Part shown: positions 37,274 to 45,114 of the stretch, piece by piece
Layout: the number at the start of each line of letters is the position of its first letter
Numbering within the stretch: position 1 is the stretch's first letter
Source: Polaribacter sp. Hel1_85
Lineage (GTDB): Bacteria > Bacteroidota > Bacteroidia > Flavobacteriales > Flavobacteriaceae
DNA length: 64,000 nt
Direction: 5' to 3'
Assembly (NCBI RefSeq): GCF_000766795.1
Contig: NZ_JPDS01000001.1
Coordinates: 1,493,001-1,557,000 of the forward strand
Program-made: the position numbers and the translations under genes
Notes under the pieces: generated by a model
What the model was told of the DNA's origin: nothing
Databases searched by the model: none
The model's input: only the letters and a program-made list of their open reading frames with translations

Positions 37274-37915
37274 ATGTCTAAAACAGTAATGAAAATTGGA
37301 GAGCAATCTAAACCTAGATTTGAGTTTAGAACCTTTGGCCACAATTTTGATAAATCAGCTAAATTAATGGCGCAATTGTCTGTTCCTGTTCCTGAAAAGG
37401 TAAGAGAAAGAGAATCTGATGAAATTTATATCCTGTCTAAAACAAATAATATAAATAATACCAAGATTCGAAATGGTAAAATGGATATTAAAACCTTTGT
37501 GCAAACCATTGATGGTTTAGAACAATGGAATCCGTTGATGAAAGCGGAGTTTCCTATTACTAAAGAAGTGTTGGAGAAAGAAGTTTTCCCTGCCTTTCAG
37601 GTAGACACTCCTTTATTAATACAAGGTCTCTATACGCTCAAAGAGTTTTTATCAATCGTTGTTGAGCATTCAAAGTTGAAAGCTATTAAAGTTCATAAAA
37701 AACGTTTTGGTTACATGGTTAACGATACAATTTGTGAAGTTGGTCATATTCTAATTAACGGCGTAAAAGTTGTTTCTATTAATTCTGAATCAACTGAATT
37801 AAATGATATAAAAAAGACAATCTCAGATTTAGAGTTAGAAGGTGTAGAAAACATCAATTATCTACAAGCAATTAAACGAATTATAGGATGGATTGACAAA
37901 CCTTTATCAAATTAA
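37274..37915 (+). CDS. CYTH-like protein (tentative)
   Basis: 213 residues. The central part reads EIYILSKTNNINNTKIRNGKMDIKTFVQT.DGLEQWNPLMKAEFPI, then VHKKRFGYMVNDTICEVGHILINGVKVVSINSES, which follows the alternating strand pattern of the CYTH tunnel fold (basic and acidic residues on paired strands). The EXEXK start motif of true CYTH triphosphatases is not evident, so this is a divergent member or only a structural analogue. Start may be ATG 37274 or 37289. Followed after 5 bp by a clear CYTH gene. Confidence 0.55.
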   Translation: MSKTVMKIGEQSKPRFEFRTFGHNFDKSAKLMAQLSVPVPEKVRERESDEIYILSKTNNINNTKIRNGKMDIKTFVQTIDGLEQWNPLMKAEFPITKEVLEKEVFPAFQVDTPLLIQGLYTLKEFLSIVVEHSKLKAIKVHKKRFGYMVNDTICEVGHILINGVKVVSINSESTELNDIKKTISDLELEGVENINYLQAIKRIIGWIDKPLSN

Positions 37916-37920
37916 AAAGT

Positions 37921-38394
37921 ATGAAAAACAGAGAGATAGAAAGAAAATTTTTAGTAAAAAACAACACTTTCAAAGACCAATCAGTTCAACAAATGAGAAT
38001 AACTCAAGGTTATTTATCATCAGTACCAGAAAGAACAGTTCGTATTCGCATCAGAAATAATAATGCTTTTATTACAATTAAGGGAATTGGTAACGAATCG
38101 GGTGCATCACGCTTTGAGTGGGAGAAAGAAATATTAGTTGATGATGCAAAACAGTTATTAGCTATTTGTGAAAAAGAGCTTATTGATAAAACTCGTTTTA
38201 ATGTAAAATTTGGCGGTTATACTTTTGAAGTAGATGAGTTCTATGGTAAAAATGAAGGTTTAATAATTGCTGAAATAGAATTATCATCAGAAAATGAGGT
38301 TTTTGAAAAACCAGATTGGTTAGGTAAAGAAGTTACAGGTAAGGTAGAATATTACAATGCTATGCTTATGAAAAAACCTTTTAAGGAGTGGTAA
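37921..38394 (+). CDS. CYTH domain protein (inorganic triphosphatase-like)
   Basis: 157 residues. The N-terminal EIERKFLV is the EXEXK motif at residues 4-11; basic strand residues follow in QGYLSSVPERTVRIRIRNNNAFITIKG, and acidic ones in FEVDEFYGKNEGLIIAEIELSSENE. This is the CYTH tunnel fold; single-domain members usually hydrolyse inorganic triphosphate with a divalent metal. In an operon with a phosphate-type porin and a DASS transporter. Confidence 0.9.
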   Translation: MKNREIERKFLVKNNTFKDQSVQQMRITQGYLSSVPERTVRIRIRNNNAFITIKGIGNESGASRFEWEKEILVDDAKQLLAICEKELIDKTRFNVKFGGYTFEVDEFYGKNEGLIIAEIELSSENEVFEKPDWLGKEVTGKVEYYNAMLMKKPFKEW

Positions 38395-38452
38395 AGTAAG
38401 ATCCAATTAAGACTATTTCAATGTCGCCTTTTTCAATTATAAATAGCAAAAA

Positions 38453-40051
38453 ATGCAAGAGAAAATAAAAAAAGAAGCGTTTGATGTTCTAGACATGAAG
38501 AATTATAGAATGGAGAAACTCCCAATAAGGGAAAAATCTAAATTCGAAAATTTTTTAATGCAAATAGGTGCACCTTTAGCCATCATTTCATTTTTACTTT
38601 TAATGTTCTTTGTTGAAGTTCCATTTTTAAAAAATATTGATGTCAATACACTAAGTGAAAGCGGAAAAGCGAACTTCAATTCTATAGGGTTGCAACAATT
38701 TATCTATTCTAACAAAGCAATGCTTGCGATTTTTACGGCATCTTTAATTTTATGGGTTACAGAGGCTATACCCAATTATTTAACTTCATTAATACTCATA
38801 ATTGCATTAGTATTAACCAAAGTATTGCCTGAAGAGGTTGCTTATGCGCAATTAGGCCATAAAATAATGTGGTTAAATATATTGTCTTTTATTTTGGCAA
38901 GTATGTTAGTAGCAACTGGTGTAGCAAAACGATTTGCATTGTGGTTCATTCTTAAATTTGGTAAAAATTCGTCAACTATTATGCTAAGCTTTATGGTGAT
39001 TAACATTGTTCTATCCTTATTTATTTCTGCTACCACAGCTAAAGCTGCAATTTTACTTCCTATAATGATGGTGGTTGCAGCAGTGTATGGAGCATCAAAA
39101 GGAGATCGAAATAATTTTGGACGGAATTTAATTCTCCAAAATTTATTTCAAATAAATATGGGTGCATCTTCATTTTTAACTGGATCTGGAGCTAATTTAT
39201 TAGCGGCATCTTTAATTGGAGGTGCCATTGGTTCTGATATTTTTTTTTCACAGTGGATGATAGCCTCTTTTCCTGTAGCATTAGGATTAATGATGATAGG
39301 TTGGATTATTGGTACAAAAATTATTTTTCCAATACCTAAAAATGAACGTTTACCAAATATTTCTGGTGGTATGGAAAGCTTAAAAAAGGAATTGAATTCT
39401 ATGGGTTCATTTTCTTTTAACGAGCTAAAATCTGTTGTAATTTTTGGACTTATTTTAGGTTTTTGGGTTACAGATAAATGGCATGGAATTAGTCCTACAG
39501 CAGTTGCATTTGTTGGAGCTATAATTGCATTAATGCCTAAAATAGGAATCATAAAATGGAATGATGTTGATATACCTTGGCACTTATTATTATTCTCTGC
39601 TGGTGCATATACTTTGGGAGCAGGTTTTAAAGTAACTGATTTGCCTTCAATTTCTGTAAATGCATTTTTTGATGCAGTAGGTTTTGGAGATTCAACTCCT
39701 TTTTGGGTTCTATATATAGTTTTAACTGGACTCATGGTATTTAGCTCATTATTTATGCAATCTAAAACCATGAGAACAATGATCTTTATTCCTATTGCGA
39801 TAGGTGTTGCAACTCGTTTTGGTTTTGAAATTGTTAGTTTGGCTTTACCAGTGGCCTTTTTAATTGAGCACGTTTATGTATTACCCTTTAACAGCAAACC
39901 TGCATTGTTACTTTATTCTACCAATCACTATAGCATGACAGATGCTTTTAAATTTGGTATTTCTATGCAAACTATTGCATGGGTTATTTCTATTTTAATG
40001 GCAATGACCTACTTTAAATGGCTGGGCATTACTCCAAATGGTTTATTTTAA
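38453..40051 (+). CDS. DASS/SLC13-family anion transporter
   Basis: 532 residues, about 12-13 hydrophobic segments. Contains the divalent anion:sodium symporter features: SASTTAKAAILLPIMM-like NTTST-type hairpin (VLSLFISATTAKAAILLP) and the second repeat (SSLFMQSKTMRTMIFIP), plus MGASSFLTGSGANLLAASL. It would import a di- or tricarboxylate, sulfate or phosphate with Na+. The substrate cannot be read from sequence. Closes the porin-CYTH operon. Confidence 0.85.
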   Translation: MQEKIKKEAFDVLDMKNYRMEKLPIREKSKFENFLMQIGAPLAIISFLLLMFFVEVPFLKNIDVNTLSESGKANFNSIGLQQFIYSNKAMLAIFTASLILWVTEAIPNYLTSLILIIALVLTKVLPEEVAYAQLGHKIMWLNILSFILASMLVATGVAKRFALWFILKFGKNSSTIMLSFMVINIVLSLFISATTAKAAILLPIMMVVAAVYGASKGDRNNFGRNLILQNLFQINMGASSFLTGSGANLLAASLIGGAIGSDIFFSQWMIASFPVALGLMMIGWIIGTKIIFPIPKNERLPNISGGMESLKKELNSMGSFSFNELKSVVIFGLILGFWVTDKWHGISPTAVAFVGAIIALMPKIGIIKWNDVDIPWHLLLFSAGAYTLGAGFKVTDLPSISVNAFFDAVGFGDSTPFWVLYIVLTGLMVFSSLFMQSKTMRTMIFIPIAIGVATRFGFEIVSLALPVAFLIEHVYVLPFNSKPALLLYSTNHYSMTDAFKFGISMQTIAWVISILMAMTYFKWLGITPNGLF

Positions 40052-40056
40052 TATGG

Positions 40057-41508
40057 ATGCTTAAAAAAACTATAAAAATACATGACAAGTTTTCAATTGT
40101 GATTAACGTTACGTATGATAAAATTTTCAAAAGAAAAATATCAGAATATACTTCAATCACTTATTTATTTTTCCCTGATAGTTTAAACATCAATAATAAT
40201 ACATATCCAAGTACAAAATTTTATAATGATGTAAGGCTATTTATAAAATACAATACACCAAATTATAAGATAAATGAAATCATTGAAAAGGCAGATTCTC
40301 CTTTGGTAAAATTAGAAAAACAAACTAAAAAATTTATTAAAAACAACTCTACTAAAAATAGCTTATTATATGAAGACCAGGTAAAAATGTTTGCATCAAT
40401 CTTTAGTAGTTTATTAAGTAAACAAACAGATAAATTTCTTACCATTCAAAAATTAAGTTTTATTAAAATTGATGATTATTTAGATATTATTTCTAAAATA
40501 CTGACAAAATACAGAGTATTAGTTGACAAAACAGCAACTTCTTCTTTACATTTAGATAGTAAAAGATTTATTTATTATGCAGATGAGCACATAAGTAATG
40601 TAGTAGAATTACAAATGACACGTTTATATAATTATTTACAAGATCAATTCTCTGAAAAAGAACTTATTTCTATTATTAAAATAATAGATTTTGAACAGAA
40701 ATATAAAAAAAAGAAAGCTTACAGCTCTCCTAAAGATAAATCTATTCGTTCTGAAGAGTTATTGTATAAACGAAATCAATTAAAAAAATATATTGATAGT
40801 GTATTCTTTTTAAAGCAAGAAATACGTAAAGATGGTACCGTTCTTGAGCAAACTTTATTAGCTATTTCAGCAGGATTTGCAATGGTTTTTTCTACAGGAA
40901 TCGCCTTTTATTTCCAACAGTATTATGGTAATTTTACTACTCCTTTTTTTATTGCTTTAGTTGTTGGTTATATGTTAAAAGACAGAATAAAAGGTGTAAT
41001 GAGTATGTTGTTTGTAAGCAAATCAAGTAGTCTTTTTTACGATTATAAAATAAAAATAACCAATTCATTAGATAAAAAAATCGGGCTTTTTAAAGAGAGT
41101 TTTGCTTTTATCCCCTTCAATAAATTAGGTTTAGCCATTACAAAATATAGATTTAAAGATAGAATTATTAATACAAAATCATTGAGAGAACAAATTATTC
41201 AGTATAAAAAAAAGGTAATTATATATCCAGAAAAATTTGGGAATGATTTACCTGACGAAGATATTGTTAGCTTAACTGATATTACACGATTTAATTTTCA
41301 AAGATTTATCCAATATATGGATGACCCCGAAAAAGATTTTATATTGGTAAAAAAAGGAGAAATTCATAATAAAGTAGCTGACAAAGTTTATCCTATTAAT
41401 ATTATTCAAAAATACTTTACCAAAGAAGGAATTGAATTTAATCGTTTTAGAATTATAATGAGTAGAAACGGAATAAAGCGAATTGAAAAAGTATCAATAT
41501 TTGACTAA
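40057..41508 (+). CDS. Membrane protein of unknown function
   Basis: 483 residues from the ATG at 40057, 5 bp after the transporter stop (the ATG at 40053 hits a stop after three codons). Soluble, Lys-rich N-terminal region of about 265 residues, then two close hydrophobic segments (LLAISAGFAMVFSTGIAFYF and FFIALVVGYML), then a C-terminal cytosolic domain of about 170 residues with KDRIKGVMSMLFVSKSS and a dense Ile/Phe/Lys composition. I recognise no family with a known role. Confidence 0.8.
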   Translation: MLKKTIKIHDKFSIVINVTYDKIFKRKISEYTSITYLFFPDSLNINNNTYPSTKFYNDVRLFIKYNTPNYKINEIIEKADSPLVKLEKQTKKFIKNNSTKNSLLYEDQVKMFASIFSSLLSKQTDKFLTIQKLSFIKIDDYLDIISKILTKYRVLVDKTATSSLHLDSKRFIYYADEHISNVVELQMTRLYNYLQDQFSEKELISIIKIIDFEQKYKKKKAYSSPKDKSIRSEELLYKRNQLKKYIDSVFFLKQEIRKDGTVLEQTLLAISAGFAMVFSTGIAFYFQQYYGNFTTPFFIALVVGYMLKDRIKGVMSMLFVSKSSSLFYDYKIKITNSLDKKIGLFKESFAFIPFNKLGLAITKYRFKDRIINTKSLREQIIQYKKKVIIYPEKFGNDLPDEDIVSLTDITRFNFQRFIQYMDDPEKDFILVKKGEIHNKVADKVYPINIIQKYFTKEGIEFNRFRIIMSRNGIKRIEKVSIFD

Positions 41509-41560
41509 TTAGCTTCTTTAATAATTTTTTCTTAATAATTCTATCCAAAAAAAAAGTGAA

Positions 41561-41603
41561 TGATTCATCTCATTTTACATCCCAAAATAAAGTGTTATTT
41601 TTA
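41561..41603 (+). promoter_or_regulatory. CRP/FNR-type box 5 with -7 element
   Basis: Site TGATTCATCTCA (41561-41572; weakest symmetry of the set), 23 nt, then TATTTTTA (41596-41603). Precedes the cardiolipin synthase-type gene. Confidence 0.6.
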
Positions 41604-41632
41604 AAACTATTGAAAGAGACTAACATTAAACT

Positions 41633-43069
41633 ATGACAGTAGCACTTATTTTATATTTTCTTTTGGCAATTGTATTAATGTTTCGGTTATTACTCTATGG
41701 CATAAGACCAACAAAAACCTTGGCTTGGTTATTGGCTATTTTCACGATTCCAATAGGTGGAATTCTTTTTTACTTTATTCTGGGTAGAAACAGAAGAAAG
41801 AACAAATTTTATCAACTTAAAAAAACCAAGGAAATAACTCAATACTACGCTAAAGTAGATGATTATTATAATACTTTAGATAAAAGTAAAGAGAGCAACA
41901 TTCCAACCGTTATTAAAGAGCATATTAAATTAGCAAAACTAATAACCAAAGGATCGAAGTTTATACCAACTCATAACAATGAATTAATTCCATTAAAAAA
42001 TGGAAAAGCTACTTTTGAAGCTATTTTTACAGCTTTAAAAAAGGCTAAGAATTTTATTCACATTCAGTATTATATTTTTGAAGAAGGTAATTTAGCTGAA
42101 AAATTCAAGGAAATATTAATCGAAAAGGCAAAAAAAGGTGTCGAAATACGTTTTCTATACGATGCTTTAGGAAGTAGAACATTAAGTAATAAATACTTAA
42201 AAAGTCTAAAAGAAGCTGGAATACAGGTTTACAGCTTTCTACCAATGCGCTTAGGTAAATTCTTATCTTCTATTAATTATAGAAATCATCGAAAAATTAT
42301 TATTGTTGATGGTATTATTGGTTATACAGGTGGAATTAATGTTTCAGACAAATACATAACAGGTGATGCTGTTTTAGGTAATTGGTACGATATGCATTTA
42401 CAACTAAAAGGTAGTGTAGTAAATAGTTTACAAGCTGTTTTTGCTTTAGATTGGAGTTTTGCTAGTGGCAACGATAGCTTGTTAAATATTAAATATTTTT
42501 TAGAAAACTCAACACCAGGTAAATCAACTGCACAAATAGTAGCTAGTGGTCCTGATTCTGATTTCTCTTCTATACATCAGCTTTATTTTTCAATAATTAA
42601 TAGCGCAAAAAAGTATGTTTATATTACCAATCCATATATAATTCCTGGAGAAGCTATAAAGGAATCTTTACAAGTTGCAGCAATGAGTGGTATAGATGTT
42701 AGGCTCTTACTCTCTGCTAATTCTGATAGTTTTTTAGTAAAATGGAATGTACGTTCTCATTTTGAAAATTTATTAGAATCTGGAGTTAAAATATATTTAT
42801 ATCCTGATGGTTTTTTACATAGTAAAGTTATAATTTCTGATAATGAATTAACTTCAATAGGAACCGCAAATCTAGACATAAGAAGCTTTGAACAAAATTA
42901 CGAAGTAAATACCTTGATTTATGATAGTCAAATTACATCATTATTGAAACAAGATTTTTTAAAAGATTGTAAAAAAAGCAATAAGATAAATTATCAAGAA
43001 TATCTTAAAAGACCTAAAACTGACCGCTTAAAAGAAGGTCTTGCAAAAGTTTTTAGTCCTGTTTTATAA
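41633..43069 (+). CDS. cls: Cardiolipin synthase (phospholipase D family)
   Basis: 478 residues. Two N-terminal membrane helices with the PLDc_N pattern (RPTKTLAWLLAIFTIPIGGILFYFILGR), then two HKD motifs: HRKIIIVDG near 220 and HSKVIISDN near 398. Transfers phosphatidyl groups to make cardiolipin in the inner membrane. Behind box 5; with the patatin and MscS genes next to it the segment points to membrane remodelling under stress. Confidence 0.92.
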   Translation: MTVALILYFLLAIVLMFRLLLYGIRPTKTLAWLLAIFTIPIGGILFYFILGRNRRKNKFYQLKKTKEITQYYAKVDDYYNTLDKSKESNIPTVIKEHIKLAKLITKGSKFIPTHNNELIPLKNGKATFEAIFTALKKAKNFIHIQYYIFEEGNLAEKFKEILIEKAKKGVEIRFLYDALGSRTLSNKYLKSLKEAGIQVYSFLPMRLGKFLSSINYRNHRKIIIVDGIIGYTGGINVSDKYITGDAVLGNWYDMHLQLKGSVVNSLQAVFALDWSFASGNDSLLNIKYFLENSTPGKSTAQIVASGPDSDFSSIHQLYFSIINSAKKYVYITNPYIIPGEAIKESLQVAAMSGIDVRLLLSANSDSFLVKWNVRSHFENLLESGVKIYLYPDGFLHSKVIISDNELTSIGTANLDIRSFEQNYEVNTLIYDSQITSLLKQDFLKDCKKSNKINYQEYLKRPKTDRLKEGLAKVFSPVL

Positions 43070-43074
43070 TGAAC

Positions 43075-43117
43075 TGACGATAGTCATTCTCTATTCAAAA
43101 TCGACACAATATCTTCG
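43075..43117 (+). promoter_or_regulatory. CRP/FNR-type box 6 with -7 element
   Basis: Site TGACGATAGTCA (43075-43086), 23 nt, then TATCTTCG (43110-43117). Precedes the patatin-type gene. Confidence 0.75.
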
Positions 43118-43134
43118 TAAAAATAAATCATATT

Positions 43135-43902
43135 ATGAATATTGGTTTAGTTTTTTCTGGTGGTGGAGCTCGAGGAGCAGCTCATATTGGCGTCATAAAA
43201 GCATTAGAAGAATTTGGTGTTGCACCAACACATATTTCTGGAACGAGTGCTGGAGCTATTGTGGGTGCATTATATGCTGCAGGAGTAAATTGGTCTGAAA
43301 TATTAAACTTTTTTAAAACCATATCTATCTTTCAAACGAATAGATATGCACGAAATAAACCTGGATTCATAAATTCAGAGAACTTTTATGATGACCTCAA
43401 AACATATTTTCCTGAAGACAATTTTGATGTGTTAAAAAAACCGTTATTCATAACTGCAGCCAATGTAATTGATGGAACTTTAAAAATATTTAGTAAAGGT
43501 CAACTCATAAAACCAATAATCGCTTCTGCCTCTTTTCCTGGTGTTTTCACACCCACGGAAATTAATGGAAAGTTCTACATTGATGGTGGTACTTTAAATA
43601 ACTTTCCTGTAGAACCGTTAAAGAATAATTGTGATAAAATTATAGGCGTATACGTTAATCCTTTAAAAAAGATTAGCATCAAAGATTTAAAACACTCATA
43701 TACAGTTGTTGAAAGAGCTTATAAAATTAAAGTAGCCTCAGAATCTATGCTAAAATTTCCAGATTGTGATTTAATTATATACCCAGAAGAATTAATTAAT
43801 TATGGAACTTTTGACATGAATAGTATAGAAGCCATTTTTAATTTAGGTTATAAAACCACTAAAAAAATTCTAGAAGAAAACGAAAATAAATTCGCAAAAT
43901 AA
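43135..43902 (+). CDS. Patatin-like phospholipase (RssA type)
   Basis: 255 residues. Oxyanion motif SGGGARGAAHIGV at 9-21, nucleophile in GTSAGAIVG (Ser near 41), and the catalytic Asp in IDGGTLNNFPV. Short bacterial RssA-type patatin, a lipid acyl hydrolase. The only promoter is behind box 6. It probably acts on membrane phospholipids. Confidence 0.92.
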   Translation: MNIGLVFSGGGARGAAHIGVIKALEEFGVAPTHISGTSAGAIVGALYAAGVNWSEILNFFKTISIFQTNRYARNKPGFINSENFYDDLKTYFPEDNFDVLKKPLFITAANVIDGTLKIFSKGQLIKPIIASASFPGVFTPTEINGKFYIDGGTLNNFPVEPLKNNCDKIIGVYVNPLKKISIKDLKHSYTVVERAYKIKVASESMLKFPDCDLIIYPEELINYGTFDMNSIEAIFNLGYKTTKKILEENENKFAK

Positions 43903-43943
43903 ATTTGGGTAAAAAACTCAATATTGTATTTCATTTAAAATTA

Positions 43944-43986
43944 TGACCAAAGTCATTTTAAATGGACGAATGTTCATATAGCTTTG
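43944..43986 (+). promoter_or_regulatory. CRP/FNR-type box 7 with -7 element
   Basis: Site TGACCAAAGTCA (43944-43955), 23 nt, then TAGCTTTG (43979-43986, perfect TAnnTTTG). The ATG at 43996 is 9 bp farther, so the mRNA leader is very short. Confidence 0.82.
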
Positions 43987-43995
43987 TTAAACCAC

Positions 43996-45051
43996 ATGAT
44001 TATCAATGAAATAAAAACACCAATTAATTTAGAATCTTGGATTACTTATAGTTTAGTAATCTTGGGTTGTATCTTGTTGGGTCTTGGCATAAGATGGGTT
44101 TTATTTTCAATACTTAAGTTTTCAAATAACAAAAAACCTGCCGTTTTAAAAGTACAATTATTAAAACATTTAAAAACACCAGCTAAATTTTTATTACCTA
44201 TTCTATTTATATATAGCTCTCTAGGTCTTTTTGAGCTTAACTCATTTTGGTATAAAGTAATTGAAGCACTTATTATCATCAATATTTCTTGGATTGTAAT
44301 TGCATCATTAAATGCTACAGAAGAAATCATAAAACAAAAGTTTTCTATAGACAATACACATAAAGCAAAAGATAGAAAAGTTTTAACACAACTACGTTTT
44401 ATAAAAAGCCTTTCTATTATCATTATTATTACACTTGCCATTGCAACAATTTTGTGGAATATTCCTGCAGTAAAAAAATTAGGAACTACTATACTAACTT
44501 CAGCTGGTGTGATAGGTATAATTGTAGGTGTTGCAGCTCAAAAATCTATTGCTAACTTAATTACAGGATTTCAAATTGCATTTACACAACCCATAAAAAT
44601 TGATGACGAAGTTGTTATAGAAGGAGAGTTTGGTACAGTAGAAAATATTACATTAACTTATGTAGTTATAAAAATATGGGATAAACGTAGATTGGTATTA
44701 CCCTTGAGTTATTTTAATGATAAACCTTTTATTAACTGGACTTTTAATTCTACAGACCTTATTGGAACCGTATTTCTATATGTAGATTATACATTTCCTG
44801 TTAAAGTTTTAAGAAAAAAATTATTAGAAATTTTAAATAACAACCCTTTATGGGATAAAAAAACTGCAAACTTATTAGTTACTAATACAGATGCTCGTTC
44901 TATGGAGTTAAGAGCTGCTTTTAGTGCAAAAAATGCTTCAGATGCATGGAATATGAGATGTGAAATTAGAGAACAGCTCATCGAGTTTATCAAAGAAAAA
45001 CACCCTACATGTTTACCCAAATTAAGAGGTTTTGAAAAATTAAAAAAATAA
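43996..45051 (+). CDS. MscS-family mechanosensitive channel
   Basis: 351 residues from the ATG at 43996; a TTG at 43984 lies inside the -7 element and is not used. Four or so hydrophobic segments, then the pore helix ILTSAGVIGIIVGVAAQKSIANLITGFQIAFTQPIKIDDEVVIEGEFGTVENIT with the MscS beta-domain. Paralog of the channel at 16994, but this copy is stress-regulated by box 7. The next gene down is the histidine kinase, 63 bp away, so read-through may link them. Confidence 0.9.
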   Translation: MIINEIKTPINLESWITYSLVILGCILLGLGIRWVLFSILKFSNNKKPAVLKVQLLKHLKTPAKFLLPILFIYSSLGLFELNSFWYKVIEALIIINISWIVIASLNATEEIIKQKFSIDNTHKAKDRKVLTQLRFIKSLSIIIIITLAIATILWNIPAVKKLGTTILTSAGVIGIIVGVAAQKSIANLITGFQIAFTQPIKIDDEVVIEGEFGTVENITLTYVVIKIWDKRRLVLPLSYFNDKPFINWTFNSTDLIGTVFLYVDYTFPVKVLRKKLLEILNNNPLWDKKTANLLVTNTDARSMELRAAFSAKNASDAWNMRCEIREQLIEFIKEKHPTCLPKLRGFEKLKK

Positions 45052-45114
45052 AACAATTAGGGCTATAATATCACTTACAAAATAAGTGGCTTAAGACAAT
45101 ATATAAATATCAGA

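Noticed and set aside
39148-39771. 207-residue antisense frame inside the DASS transporter gene
   Set aside because: Complement of a clear membrane transporter with conserved motifs; no promoter or start signal, and low-complexity composition.
43041-43298. 85-residue frame spanning box 6 and the start of the patatin gene
   Set aside because: It overlaps the promoter and a well-supported gene in another frame and has a Trp/Ser/Cys-rich composition typical of frame shadows.
43984-43995. TTG at 43984 as the start of the second MscS gene
   Set aside because: It overlaps the -7 element TAGCTTTG at 43979-43986, so it would precede the transcript start; the ATG at 43996 is used.
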